64,000 bases of DNA from Manis javanica. Lineage: Eukaryota; Chordata; Mammalia; Pholidota; Manidae. The stretch is from contig NC_133167.1 in NCBI RefSeq assembly GCF_040802235.1, positions 41,538,001-41,602,000 of the forward strand. Direction: 5' to 3'. The notes beneath the pieces are model-generated. The model did not search any database. It worked only from the letters and a program-made list of their open reading frames with translations, and was not told the DNA's origin. The position numbers and the translations under genes are program-made. Below are positions 36,374 to 49,415 of the stretch, in pieces (the first letter of the stretch is position 1; every line of letters starts with the position of its first letter).

Positions 36374-37556
36374 GTGATAGTAAATTTCAAAGGAAGGAAG
36401 GGAAGAAGGGAGGAAGGGAGGCCAGTCAAACTCAAGAAGAATATGAATAAATAACTGTAAATATAGAAAACTTGTACTTCAAAATGTATACAAAACATCA
36501 TTATGTGATATCCTCACGTGACAGCATTTTGGAGATTATATAAGAAAATTTTAATGTATGCAATAACATTTTAAATGCCCAAATATTTTACTTATGTCTC
36601 ACCATTTCTTTCTTTTTTCACATCCATTTTTGATGACTCTGTTTTGAAAGGGAATACACATAGAAGTATGATTATTAATATATAGCAGTTTCCTAAGTTA
36701 GTCAAAGTAGACTCATATGAATAAAGAACAAAATGATTATGTTTAGATACAGATGACAGGATTACATCAAACAGAGTGTAACTTTTGGTCAAGCCATCTA
36801 GTCGCATGTATGCACCTGACATCATCCAGAGCAGACCTGGAGCACTGCCTGCCTCTCAAGTTGCTGGTGAAAATCACAGCAAGCTGGGACAATACATAGA
36901 CAGTGCCACTAGAGTTACACATTTTCCATATTTCCAGATCTACCTAATTCTCAACAAATGGAAATCCATGTAGCCATAGGATGAATGAGAGACTTTACCA
37001 AAGTTTTTTTTCTACACCAAAAAAGGCTTAAAATACAACACATCTTTAAATGATAAGTTACCCATTGCATTTAAACTGGACTGAATTTGTACTCTATTTT
37101 AACTAAGTTCATTCTATATTGAATAGTTTGAGTAATAGAAGCATTTTAATATCAAAACATTTTAATTATACTGATAGAGCATGGAATTTATTAGCAGTCA
37201 ATACAATTAAAGCAGAACATTTGGTATGTGAAAATTTAATATGCTTACTAAGATAGTTAAATACATAAAATCACCATTTCCTATCACCAGTATTGCTGTA
37301 GCAGCCATTCCTGACACTATTTCTGTTCTCAATCATGGAGGATTTCCACTTTCATTTTCCACTTTATTATTTTTATACTAGTTAAATTTATTCCAATGAA
37401 TATATAAATATGTATGTATATCAAATAATCAGGAAAACATTGCTTGTTAAAGTTTAAACTAGGTTAGCCTTAAATGCATCACTAATCTTAAAAGTTATTA
37501 TTATAGAGGGATTTTTTGTTACTAGATGTAACTTTATGTAGCGTGAAGAAACTACT
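36374..37556. other. ANKAR intron between exons 7 and 8, AT-rich part
   Basis: A GGAA-rich purine patch at about 36393-36425, then AT-rich unique sequence. No gene or named repeat. Confidence 0.5.
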
Positions 37557-37880
37557 CCTTGGTTGAGAACCCTGGGATAAGAAATGGATGTTCTGTGGGA
37601 ACTGTATCTCCCTTTTCTCTGAATATCTGTAGTACGTCACTGTATATTAATTCTGCCCATGATTGGCAAATGCTCCTCTGCATTCATTCACCCACATGTT
37701 CATTCAACAATTATTTCCTTGAGTACCTACCAATGCCAGCCTTTCTTCTGGGCACTAGGGTACAAAGTAAACAAAGTAAAACAAATCCTTGTCCTTTATG
37801 GACCTTATTTTAAGTAAGGGAGACACAACAAATCAATCAATCAATCAATCAATCTACCATATAAGTGATACTTAGAATAC
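37557..37880 (-). mobile_element. L2 3'-end, antisense, with shared flank (copy 2)
   Basis: Diverged relative of 35405-35740 in the same orientation 2.15 kb away: tgttcattcaacaattattt, tctgggcactagggtacaaa, then (AATC)n at 37831-37856 and 'ataagtgatacttagaata', as in copy 1. Confidence 0.65.
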
Positions 37881-38023
37881 TAAAAGGAGCCCCTCTGAAA
37901 CAAAAACCTCAACTACTCTATGTATCAATACCAAATTTTATCCTTGTTCTAAAATCAACATGCATTCTTTATGCTGAAGAGGGGTAAGTAAAAGAAAAAT
38001 ATTTTAGATTTAAAACTTTGTAC

Positions 38024-38243
38024 CTTGGCTAAACATAATGAAGCGTCTCTGGTTGACATTGAAGTTAGCATTGCACAGCTGACATATAATAGCAACTCTG
38101 TTGTGTAGAGCAGCATGATGGAAAATAGCATAACCCGCCTCATCTGAAATGTTAATTGTTGAGCTTGAGGTTTTACGGCTAAATGTATGGAAAATAGCAG
38201 ATAATCCTCTTTCAACGGCAGACTTCAGACCAAATGGGATACT
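38024..38243 (-). CDS. ANKAR: ANKAR exon 7, first ankyrin-type repeat
   Basis: 220 nt, acceptor AATTTTAG, donor GTACAAAG, about residues 497-569. It encodes SIPFGLKSAVERGLSAIF, a serine-rich linker (SRKTSSSTINI), then AGYAIFHHAALHNRVAIICQ, which has the spacing of an ankyrin repeat (AIFHHAALHNRV in place of TPLHLAAxxGHx). Ankyrin repeats are protein-binding helical hairpins; the partner is not known. Confidence 0.94.
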
Positions 38244-38909
38244 CTAAAATTATCAAATAGGCCAGAATTAGTTTTTTCAAAATAAACTTAAAGTTTGGTT
38301 TAAGGGAAAAAAAGGACAATGAACTATGTTAATATAATCAAATAATATGTGCTCAATTACAGTAGATCTTTTCACAAGAGCCATGTGGAAAGAGTCTTAC
38401 TGGACAATGATTAAAGTTGTTAGAGTTATAAAGAAACATGGAGACCTTTAAAAAATATTTTTGGGAAGTTTTTCCCCTTTTTAAAAGGAGAAGTTGTAGA
38501 TAATTCTTTGGAGGCAATTAAGACAGTATAGACAACTATCTTTCTGAAATACTCTAAAAGCAAATGGATATCACTGGTTTCTTCCTCTAATTTAAGATCA
38601 GTATAACTTAGTAGTCTAGAAACTTGAAATATATAGATGTAGATAGTTTGTCTTCTTGTTCTAGGTCTCAAAATGGAGAGGTAAAAATGTCACTAAGACA
38701 TTTTGACTAGTTTATATTTTAAAATTAAACTAACAGATTATTAAATTTAAAATTTTATGGACATTGAAACAAATAAATAGTAAGAAAATGCCAGGGTAAC
38801 CTTTGAAACTGGTGAGCTCAACACTTAATTTATCAGTTCCAGAAACTGTAGATCAAGGCTTCTGGAAGCAGATGCAGAGATTTGATTCAGGATGCCGGGT
38901 TTGCTCCTT

Positions 38910-39118
38910 AGGTTTAATTCCCAGGACTGAAGCCCGGCTCTGCTGTTTACTGGCTGTGTGAATTGGGAAAGATCCTTAACTCACTGCACCTCAAATTTCC
39001 CATTGTAAAATAGGAATGGTAATGATAGTACTACTACCTTGAAAAGAGTTTGTTGAAAGGATTTATAATAGAGTCTGCCATATAAAATAAGCACTCAATA
39101 AATATTAGCCATTATTAA
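38910..39118 (+). mobile_element. MIR SINE, sense
   Basis: Nearly complete MIR: ctctgctgtttactggctgt, aactcactgcacctcaaatt, taaaataggaatggtaatga and the tail gcactcaataaatattagcc. Lies between ANKAR exons 6 and 7. Confidence 0.88.
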
Positions 39119-39339
39119 GATTAATCACAATCCAATTCCTTAACAGGTTGTTTGTATCCCTGCCAGAAATTCATAATCCAGAATTTTATAGCTTCTCAGC
39201 TGCTAAAAGGTGGAATTTTTGTTTCATACTGAAGACTTTATTGAATCTATTATTTATCCCAAAGTTAAAAATTTGAAACATATATTCATCTACAACATAT
39301 AACTTCTTACACTAAATAATGTGGTAATTACTGAAATAC

Positions 39340-39520
39340 CTTGCATTTCATAGCTTTTTCGAAACCAAATTTTTTCTTAAACTGTTCATGTAATTGAGCA
39401 TCTGTCAATGGGAGTCTTTTCAATCTTAGACTGTTCACTATTTCATTTATGGCTCCCCACCACTCTGTCTTATAGAGTTGCTGATAGAAAGTTTCAAGTT
39501 CAAAATAGATCACATAGTAG
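39340..39520 (-). CDS. ANKAR: ANKAR exon 6
   Basis: A 181-nt exon with acceptor TTTTTTATAG and donor GTATTTCAG. It encodes YYVIYFELETFYQQLYKTEW and ends KKKFGFEKAMKCK, about residues 436-496, just before the ankyrin repeats. The split codon at the 5' junction gives serine (AG|C); I recall arginine there in the human protein. The 7-kb intron upstream holds a Tigger1 element. Confidence 0.94.
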
Positions 39521-41215
39521 CTATAAAAAAAATAAAGAAAAAACAAAGTTTTTCTGACTGAAGTGATTTGCTACTTTTTTATGATAGCTAAACTTAACTT
39601 TTTGTAACTATTAAATACAAAAAATGTAGTTTAAGTTTACTTGATTGTAAATATTTTAATAACACTATTATCAACTGTTATTAATCCAGTCTTTCTACCA
39701 CAAGTACACTCTATATATTGACTCTCCTTCCCATGCCAGTGACCAGGGGCATTGCCTAAAAGTCACCAGAAAGCCCTAACTCTGGCTAGAGGAATTCTAG
39801 GTTTACCTTTTAACCATCTGCTTATGATCCTCTCACAAATCAATATATTAACTATTAACTTACAAATAAATACATTTGCTTTCTAAAGAGTTTTTCTTGA
39901 GTCTGATCTGGAATAATGCTTTGGGTAATGGCTTCTTTTACTCACTATGGTAGTGGACTTAAGAGAAACTCCAGCTCTGCAGGTCCCTGAGACATAGGTG
40001 GGCAACAGCCCCAGCCACCTATCGCTCTGGAATGGGGAAGTGACAATATTTTGAGTGACTCTTTTCCCTGGGATTGCTTCTCATCAGAGGCAAAAGAAAA
40101 TGGTGGCCTTCCTCCACTTCTGCCCATGAGGTATCTTTTCCTACCCCCAGATTTTAGCAGTAAGTGCTTAGCTCCTGACTCTACCGCTGCCAATAGGAAG
40201 CCTCTGAATGTTCCTTGGTTTCTGCTGTAAATGGAGCTATTGATTCTTGACAGTGGTCATCCCCTCCTGGGGTTCTTCACTACTGTTCAAGGACTGTCAG
40301 TTCTCCTAAGGATGCCAAGAAGTTCATTCTATTGTACTGATTTCCAGGGAAGAGGTTCAGTGACTACGGTAAGGAAACTCCTTGACCAGAAGCTAAGGGG
40401 GAATCACTGGGCCCCATGGATCAGTTAAAGGAAAGTCTTAGGGAAACACTGTTGTGAACTAGTTAGAGGCTAATACCCTCTTTTCCTTGAACTTTACTTC
40501 AACCCCATTTTTCTGACTATAATAAACCTCTGCATGGATGGAAACATGCTTGAGGACCTATTCACATTTACTTGAGGTTGTCATTCTTCCTATCCAGCAT
40601 CCTCTCCCCTAAAAGGAAATTAGACTGCAAGATGATAAACTAAAGGCTGTCTTCACCCATATCTCTCAGATACAGTGCCAGGCCAGACAGTGGGACTTGT
40701 CACTTTATCCATGGGCCCTGACCTGTGGAGGTGCCACCTTCATCAGTAGGGACTTCCTAACTTACTAGACTCCAGCCTCTGAAATCAAGGAACAGGCATT
40801 CTGAGTCCTACTCAGATTTGAAGGCTTTTCAAATCACAGTGATGATAAGCTCTACGATCTTAAGGAGCTATATGGATCAGACCTGGATGACTGATTTGAG
40901 TGGATGACTAGATCTCTAGAGGAAAACAGCTCACCCTCCCTTAGTATTACACACACTGATAAGAGTGGATACTGCAAAAAGATACCCCGAGTTCTGGAAG
41001 ACTGCCTCCATCGATCTAGGCCTGGGTGATCCATCAATGATGTCCTTTAGTCTTTGACTGGGCCAGCTCTACATCATCCTGCTCCATGAGAGTCCCAGGG
41101 CCAGCAACCTCTGTCTTTTCATGTACTTCTCCAGGGAGTTGGCTCTGGCCATGAGAAATTACTATGGGATAAGAAGCTGCTGACTACCTTTGGGGCCCTG
41201 GCACTCACTGATGTA
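39521..41215. other. ANKAR intron between exons 5 and 6, left part
   Basis: From about 39900 the sequence is less AT-rich than other introns and shows 'aataaacc' near 40520. It may be an old ERV or other element into which Tigger1 jumped. No family or gene identified. Confidence 0.4.
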
Positions 41216-43542
41216 AAGGCATAACTCACTTTAATGGGCTTCACTTTATTGCACTTTGCAGATATTGTGTTTTTTTACACACTGAAGGTTTGTGGTAACT
41301 TTGTGTCAAGGAAGTCATTGGCACCATTTTTCCAACAGCATTTGCTCATTTTGTGTCTTTCTTTGTCAAATTTGGTAATTCTCATAATGTTTAGAATTTT
41401 TCATTATTATTATGTTTGTTATGGTGATCTTCAATACTATTGTAATTACTTTGGGGTGCCATGAATACCCCCATATAAGCTGCTGAACTTAATAAATGTA
41501 TGAATTCCAACTGCTCCATTGATTGGCTGTTACTCCATCCCTCTCCTCCTCAGGCCTGCCTATTCCCTGAGAGACAACAATCTTGAAATTAGGCCAGTTA
41601 ACAGCTCTATAATGGCTTCTAAGTGTTCAAGTGACAGGAAGAGTCACACGTTTCTCACTTTCAATCAAAAGGTAGACGTGACTGAGCTTAGTGAGGAAGC
41701 CAAAAACTGAGATAAGCTGAAAGCTGAGCCTCTGGGCCAGTAAGCCAAGTTGTGAATGCAAAGGAAAAGTTTTTAAAGGAAATTAAAAGTGCTATCCCAG
41801 TGAACACAGGAATAATAAGAAAGTGAAATAGCCTTATTGCTCATATATGGAGAGAGACTGATGGTTTGGATTGATCAACCAACTACAAAATTTCCTTAAA
41901 CCAAGCCTAATCCAGAGAAAGTCCCTAATTCTATTTAATTCTGCAAAGGCCAAGAGAGGTGAGGAAGCTACAGAAGGAATTGGGAAGCTAGAAGGGGTTG
42001 GTTCATGAAGTTTAAGGAAAGAAGCCATCTCCATAACAAAAAGTACAAAGTGAAGCAGCAGGCGCTGATGTAGAAGCTGCAGCAGGTTATCCAGGAGATC
42101 CAGCTCAGATCTTTAATGAAGGGGGCTAGCCTCAACAGATATTCGATGTAGACAAAACAGTCTTTTATTGAAAGAAAATGCCATCTAGGACTTTGATAGC
42201 TACAGAGAAGTCGATGACTCACTTCCAAGCTTCAAAGGACAGGCTGAGCATCTTAGGAGGGGCTAATGCAGCTGATGGCTTTAAGTTGAAGCCAGTGCTT
42301 ATTGACAATTCTAAAAATTTTAGGACCCTTAAGAATTATGCTGATTGTATTCTGCCTGTGCTCTATAAATGGAACAACAAAGCCTGGATGACAGCACATC
42401 TGCTTTTAGCATGCTTTATTGAAAATTTAAAGCCCACTGTTGAGACCTACAGCTCAGAAAAAATGATTTTCAAAATATTACCACTCACTGACAATGCACC
42501 TGGTCACCCAAGAGCTCTGATGGATGTTTTTTCATGCCTGCTAACACAACATCCATTCTGCAGCCCATGGCTCCAGGACTCATTTTGACTTTCAAGTCTT
42601 ATTATTGAAGAAATACATGTAATAAGGCTATAGCTGCCATAGATAATGATTCCTCTGATGGATCTGGGCAAAGCAAATAAACAGCCTTTTGGAAATGATT
42701 TATCATTCTAGTTGCCATTAAGAACATCTGTGATTCCTGCAAGAGGTAAAAAAATCAATATTAACAGAAGTTTGCAAGAAGTTGAATCCAACCCTCATAG
42801 ATGACATTGAGGGATTCAAGACTTCAGTGGAGGAAGTAACTGCAGATGTGGTAGAAACAGCAAGTGAACTAGAATTAGAAGTGGAGCCTGAAGATGTGAC
42901 TGAATTGCTGCCATCTCATGATAAAACTTGAATGGATGAGTTGCTTCTTATAGATGAGCAAAGAAAGTGACTTCTTGAGATAGAATCTACCTCAGAAAAG
43001 ATGCTGTGGAGATTGATGAAATGACCAAAAAGGATTTCAAATTTTACATGAATTGAGTTGATAAAGTATCACCAGGTTTGAGAAAAGCGAGTCCAATTTT
43101 GAAAGAAGTTCTATTGAAAGTGAACGCTATTAAACAGTATCAAGTGTACAGAAAAATAATTTGTGAAAGGAAGAGTCAATTGATATGGCAAACTTCACTG
43201 TTGCCATATATTAAGAAATTGCCACAGCCACCCCAGCCTTCAGCAACCATCAGTCAGCAGCCATCAACACTGAGGCCAGACCCTCTACAGGAAAAAGATT
43301 ATGAATCACTGAAAGCTCAGATGATGATTAGCATTTTTTAGCAATAAAATATTTTTAAATTAAGATATGTACATTGCTTTTTAGACATATGCTATTGTAC
43401 ACTTAATAGACTAAAGAATAGAGTAAACATAACAATTACACGTACTGGGAAACCAAAAAATTAATTTGACTTGTTTAACTGCTATATTTGCTCTATTCCA
43501 GTGGTCTGGAACTGAACCCACAGTATCTCCACGGTGTGCCTG
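41216..43542 (+). mobile_element. Tigger1 (pogo-type) DNA transposon, near full length
   Basis: Left terminal repeat AAGGCATAACTCACTTTAAT next to TA; right end CACGGTGTGCCTG, the matching inverted terminal repeat. Transposase remnants: the N-terminal DNA-binding part starting MASKCSSDRKSHTFLTFNQK (about 41610-41710) and the DDE part at 42178-42586 including TDNAPGHP, which carries an active-site aspartate in pogo transposases. Broken by many stops, so inactive. The 3' TA appears mutated to CA. Confidence 0.92.
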
Positions 43543-44940
43543 CACTCTTAGGTCACTGCCCAAACAGTGAAACAGACATAAATTTAACAAATACCAAGGG
43601 AAGATGGGATGATTTCTTCTAGAAGTTCAGTTTAGTCATCCAATACAAATCAAGCACCCAGAACCAGCAGGAGGCCGTCTTCCCTAGAAAATGGAGAAGC
43701 AAGAGGAGGCAAAGGTTGATGTGCCCTAAGAAAGTCTCTCACTGCAGAATTCTGTGACACCCCCCCCGCCGCCATCAAGGTTGGAAACACAACCGGGCAT
43801 TAGGCTAACACTGGCCTACACAGAGATAATTGTTGGGGGCACGGAAAGCCTAGATGGCCAGCGCTATGAGGGAGCCCTCATCCAAGTACTGCAGAGTGAC
43901 ACTGTTCTCACTCAAAACCATGAGGAGAGTCATCAGCAGGGATTTTAGGGAAACCTCCTTTTAAAATAACTCCCTCCATATTCTTTCACCTAGGAATCTG
44001 TACCCAGCTTAGGGACTGTGACAAGGAACATCTAAAATTATACTTCCTGACAGGCCACTGTCACAAAAAGTTGATTTCTGACTTGCCTCCTAACATCCAC
44101 AAGAGTATCATGATGCTGATATGCTCTTCCCAAAACAGGACATTTTAGTACCAATATCAATTTATCTATTTGCTCCATTAATTGTCATCTTAATAATGCA
44201 TAAGTTCTTTTATTTTTATGGACTGTGAAATCCTGAGTATCTGAGTGTGGCCCCTATTTTTTTATTCTGGAATGGTGGGAGAACCTAACCTAAGTCAAAA
44301 ATCAATATAGGATTTAGATGTTTCCAGGCATGACTAGGGGACCAGGGGAACTGATCCTGTTTTCATAAGGGACTGGAAGTCACCTAGGAAATACATCCTT
44401 CTGAAGAAAGAGAACATCAAGATACATGAGCTCAGTCCAATAACAATGCCCCTAAAATCCAAGAAGAGGGGAGATTTTGAGATGACATGTTTTTAATCAT
44501 TCGGATTATTCTCTGGTCCAGCACCAACACAGAACAATCCCACATCATAGAATGGAACAACTGTAAGCAATATGAATTGAAAGATCTGTTTTTCACCAGA
44601 CTGTTAGGGGTTCAAGGTAGCACTTTTTTAAGCCAAAACAGTTAGGAAAGAAATTCTCCTTCTTCACTGGATTGGCTTCGATATGTCTCAGTGGATGCAT
44701 GCTACTTAGCAGGCCTCAGGAGGAGCCAGCCCAAAGGAGCCACCGGCTCCAACCAGGAGCAGCAGTGTTGGAGACAACAATGGCTTTAGTGCTGAGTTAC
44801 CGTCACGGGGCCTATTGGGCTCGATGGGCCTAGCAGTGGATCATTACAGGGAGATCAGGCAGGAAAGGAAGAAACGGAAGATACCTCGCAATACCTGAGA
44901 GTACTGATTCAAGGGCCTATGAAGTTCTAAGAATAATTGT
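43543..44940. other. ANKAR intron right of Tigger1
   Basis: Moderate GC, not recognised. Contains a C-run (GACACCCCCCCCGCCGCC) at 43755. Possibly the right part of the element Tigger1 entered. Confidence 0.4.
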
Positions 44941-45630
44941 GTGGGAGTGGGTTTTACAGAGAACCAAAGGTTCTCTAGTAATTGGTACGGAAGCCAGGAA
45001 AATACTGATTATTACTCCACTTGTGGTTTTTACTTTTACTCCATGCTGGCTGGGTCTAACAAGCTTATGCTGGTTTTGAGAGCCTGTATATTCAAATCCT
45101 TCTATCCACAGTTTTCTAGTAGTGATGACCAAATGCTGTTCATTAGTCAGAAAGTAGAGAAACAATTCCATCATGTTATCTCATTGTTAAAATATGACTG
45201 GATCCCTTATAGTGTAATGTCAATGTGCTTATACCAAACATATTCCTTCACTCACACAGCCTCTCATCAAGTACAGCTTTCATCCCAGTTGCTTCCCTGC
45301 ACTCCAGGATCACTAGTGTCCATCCAGACATTAGAAGCTGGGAGAATTTGCGAGAATAATCCTTTATTTAGATGTGCCTCCAGGACACAGTTTAGCTTGG
45401 CAAGTATTGTACATGGAGTATGTCAAAAGGTGCTGGCTCCCACAGCTAGAGATTCCTTCTCCACAGAGATGCACACCAACTGTCCATTCCAGAGGCATGA
45501 GATCGGCCACTTAACTTCCTTCAAAATCATGGAGGTAATCAGCCACATAGTCCTTGACTTCATCTCTAGTACCAAGTATGCATCCAGGCAGTATTCAATG
45601 GAAAGATCCACCTCTCATCCTTTACCCTGA
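44941..45630 (+). other. unexplained 229-codon open frame
   Basis: Long for chance in intronic sequence, opening MGVGFTENQRFSSNWYGSQ, but with no domain, signal peptide or homolog that I recognise, and no splice or promoter context. The antisense frames also contain protein-like text (EVKDYVADYLHDFEG, interrupted by a stop), which could mean an old processed pseudogene on the minus strand. I do not call it a gene. Confidence 0.3.
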
Positions 45631-45779
45631 CTCTTCCTCTTCCTTATTTCTCTTATTTTTATCATTGTCATACATCTTTGTTTTTGTTTCTTCACAACCC
45701 ATGAAGTCCCCCCAGCTTTAACCTTCAACTTACTGTACATAGACTTCTAGACCCACAGCTAAAATTCTCTTACCAAGTC

Positions 45780-46190
45780 ATTGCCAAATTTAGAGAACTG
45801 TCTTCAGTCTTAAATTGACTAGGCTTTTTTCTCTGTTGAATTCGATGTTTCTAACTATTTCCATATTTTAAAAATTCTCCCCTTTTGGTTTCCATGCTAT
45901 CGTACTTTATTGGTCCTCCTCTGCTGGAATCATTCATCTCAGTCTCCTTTGCTCTCTCCTTTGCTTTTCTCTACCCCCTTTAAAAGCTGTTGTTCTCCAG
46001 AGTTCCAGACTTAACCCTATCCTCTCAACTTCTTCCACATTACTAAGAAAACAAACAAAATAACACCAAAAAAACACAATTCCATATGCTTTTCAACCTT
46101 CAGTCTCTATCTCCAACACCAATGTTTCCTCTGAGCTCTTTTTCTCATATTTCCAAACTTCAGTGTCCAACATATGAAAACCCAAAAACA
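45780..46190 (+). mobile_element. L2 fragment, sense
   Basis: Resembles the L2 region around ctcagtctcctttgctctct and 'cttcagtctctatctccaacacc', highly diverged. Confidence 0.4.
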
Positions 46191-46600
46191 CAACACACAA
46201 AAGACCCTAGCAATACTGAGAGAAGCATACCACACAAAAAGATGGCAGCATAATGAGACCTGGCAGAGGAAGAGGATTTTAAATTATCTCCTTTATGGAA
46301 ATAAATTCACTGCTTTTCAGTGGGCCCAGGGGAATTGATCCTCTCCATCCCCATTAAGCAATATGTTAATTATAAGAATTAATTACCATCTGTAAGGACT
46401 ATTACACAGAATGTATCAAAGTGCAGAAAGTAGTAAATATAACATTTAATACTTTGCTGAATCCATATGTCAATCACTGGGGGCTATTATTGTTCTAGAA
46501 TCTCCCATCCTGAGGGTTTTAAGTTAGCCTCTGCATTTTGACACTTTGTTTTCTGCTTCAACAAGCTGGCTACTGTGAATAATTGCTGAAAGTACCTTAC

Positions 46601-46704
46601 CTTTTTCCATTAAGTTCCATGACTGGTATTGAGTAATATTCTTTGTATCCTGAATCTTCTACAAATGTATTAGCAGCACAATCCCGTATTTTTTCTAAAT
46701 TGTT
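46601..46704 (-). CDS. ANKAR: ANKAR exon 5
   Basis: A short 104-nt exon bounded by CATATTTTAG and donor GTAAGGTAC. It reads NNLEKIRDCAANTFVEDSG and ends MELNGK plus two bases of a split codon (about residues 402-435). It is too short to stand out as an ORF; it was found by expecting the missing ANKAR segment between its neighbours and checking phase. Confidence 0.92.
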
Positions 46705-47329
46705 CTAAAATATGAGTTGTGTTACTAAAAACACATCTTTAAACAAACTAAACAATTATGACTTCAGATGAAATTTTATACATGTAAATGACAAATTGTT
46801 AATATTATATCCCACCAGATCCTAATCATAATTGCATAGACTCAATCCCTACTTTGGGAGTGAGAAAAAAATACAAAAAGAAAGATAACATAGGGAAGGT
46901 AAAAAAGCAATGACAAATGAGCTATATAATGTTTACACTAAATTCCAGAGGGAGAATTATTGTTCCCAAACTAATCTTAGAGGAAAATGGAAGATTATGT
47001 AGTAAATCTTCAGGGATTTCTACTTCACTCTTTGATTAACTATTCTAGGGCAAATATGGTCCATCAGATGCCTGTAAGTTCTGCAAGGATGATAGCTGTA
47101 CCTAGCTTATTTATCATTTTATCCAAGACATCTAACATAGTACCTTAGATATGGTTGCACTTAATTCATGTATGCCTTTTTCACAATGTATGAAAAAATT
47201 AGTGAGTTGGGAAGATAATCATTTGTAGAGCTGCCTGGTGCTTGTACCAACAGAGCTCTTTCTGGATAGAAAATAGGACAGAAGAGTTGTGAAATGACAA
47301 ACGGTTTCAGAAACAATAATAAGTTATAC
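46705..47329. other. ANKAR intron between exons 4 and 5
   Basis: Includes a diverged L2 or MIR 3' tail at about 47085-47165 (acctagcttatttatcattt). Otherwise AT-rich and empty. Confidence 0.5.
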
Positions 47330-47493
47330 CTTAAAATCTTCCAAAGCATTCTCAATTGAAGGGGTGCTGATATCAAATTCAATTCCTCCATGAACATGAA
47401 AATACTGATCCTCTTTGTAGTGAAAATTCTGGCATTTAAAATCTCGTCCGTAAATAAATGGAGGCAATTCTCGCTCTGTCTTGACCTTGTCAT
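47330..47493 (-). CDS. ANKAR: ANKAR exon 4
   Basis: Acceptor TTTTTGGAG and donor GTATAAC frame a 164-nt exon (2 + 54 codons) on the minus strand. It begins DDKVKTERELPPFIYGRD and ends ENALEDFK, matching ANKAR at about residues 347-401. The acceptor tract is T-rich. Phase agrees with both neighbouring exons. Confidence 0.93.
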
Positions 47494-48977
47494 CTCCAAA
47501 AATGAAAACAAACTTTTACTTAAGAAGTGAAAAACAGTGCATAAACAATCACATTTTGGAGATCTAGATTCTTATTTGCATAAAGTGAAAAAAACCCACA
47601 TGAAATGAAAATCTTAGTAACTATAGTTTATAAAGTAATTTGTGCTCTTATTGTATATTTTAAACATTGAAATATATTTACATCATACATTTGGGCAGTT
47701 TCTGTAGTTTCATTGTACAGACATTTCAAAAGAATAATCAAAACATAATTCTACTCATTGACTTCTGTGTGTGAGGTCAAGATCAATATTTTACCTCCAA
47801 TTATTAGAAAAGATTTGAAATTCTGTGCCTTAGATGATCTTTGGTTAAATAAACAAAAATCTACCTGTTTAAGCCAGTTTAGGTAAAAAGGGACATTAAA
47901 AAGAAATAGGTTATCTCTCAGGTGACAAAAATAATGACCCCACTTTTCTGGAAAAGTAATGGAACTACACATATAACATTTATTTAAAAAATAATTTTCT
48001 AAAATCCTAGTAAGGATAGGTTTGCTCAATATTTTGACTTGTTAGCAGAATATAGTTTCACCAATATAAAGCATATAATGTGTTTTAAGAAATGTATAAG
48101 CTGTAGACAGAAGAATACAAAGAATAATGTAACACCCTAATTTGGAATTAATTATAAACATTTAGTCATATTTGCTTCCAAAAATCTAAGTAATAAACCA
48201 TTGCAGATATAACTAACATTCTCTTTAAGCAAGTCCCTCTTAATTCCATTCCCTATCCCTATCCTGGGATAAGTGTTGTCATGAGTTGGTTTTTAAATGG
48301 TTTAGAGATACAGCTAATCCTGACCATTTGAATGCTCATGATAAAATTTTCATTAAATAATTTGCAAAATTTCTGCATAAAAGGCCCACTAAAATAAACC
48401 TAGATTCTTGGACACCAATGAAAATATATAAATTGTGTGCTGATCTGGGTAGGAGAAATAGTCTTCACTGTATTCCTGTCAGATTCCATTTATCACCTTT
48501 CTATTCTCTTGTATTAGTTTATTTGTTTATCACAGTGCTAAGACATCATGAAAGTTTTAAAATATGTTTTCATCTATTTTTCAGAAATATAAGACCATTT
48601 ATGATCCTTTATGGCTCCATATTAATTTCAGAATCAGTTTATAAGTTTTCATCAAAAATGCAATAGGTATTTTGAGTAGAAGAGCATTGCATTTATAATT
48701 TTGTTGTCCCATCACAAACATGGCATATTTCCCTGTTTTCTCAGAACTTGTTTTAAGTCTTTCAATAGCCTTTCTAATCAGTATAAATATATACCAAGCA
48801 CTATATACATATACCAAATATTTTTAATTACTTTGGAGATATCAAATTTTGTTTTTTCTTCCTAACAGCCTTCAGTTAGGTAACATGTCTGGACCCTCAT
48901 ACTAGAAACAAATTGAATTTAAATATAAATTTAACATCTAACTATATTTTATATTTGAGTTTTGGTGATACTCTTAC
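47494..48977. other. ANKAR intron between exons 3 and 4
   Basis: AT-rich; probably contains an old L1-type piece at about 48590-48800 (tccatattaatttcagaatc). No gene. Confidence 0.45.
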
Positions 48978-49415
48978 CGGAAAAAGGCTGAAGCAGACTA
49001 TGTAAGTATGGAACTTTCATCTTCTTTTTTAAACTTAGTAGAAATGGAGTCAGAAAACATATTAACTTTAGGTATCCTATTCCTCTTCTGATTTCTTTTT
49101 TCTTCTCAAAGTGTTTTTGAATAATCTTTTTTTGAAGATGTAATCTTTGCTGTAGTCTCTGGTAAGTACAAATATCAAGATAATCTTGATTGTATTTTAC
49201 AGCATTAGTAAGCCAATAGGCTGTTTCAAATATAAAAATATTTTCATACTGTTGAACTTGTGTGGTACTGAATGTCAACTTTAGCATAATATTTTCAGCA
49301 TATTTCATAAACATGTCTTTTTCTTCAGGACTGTTGGGATTGTATGTTGGATCTTCATTCATGTCTTCATCATAGATTCCATTAAAGTCTGGATCCTTTG
49401 TAATATCAATTAAAC
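48978..49415 (-). CDS. ANKAR: ANKAR exon 3
   Basis: Minus-strand acceptor TTTGAAG precedes 49415 and donor GTAAGAG follows 48978. The exon completes the split glycine codon of the previous exon and encodes about residues 201-346. It starts with an acidic stretch (DEDMNEDPTYNPNSPEE) and continues into a basic segment rich in KKK and EKKK runs, probably helical. Length 438 nt, phase 1 in and phase 1 out. No domain is recognised. It lies 8.2 kb from the start-codon exon, across an intron with a CpG-rich block. Confidence 0.95.

Noticed and set aside
46240-46290. L1 5' start suggested by AAGATGGCAGCATAATGAG
   Set aside because: The match is short and the following sequence does not continue as L1.
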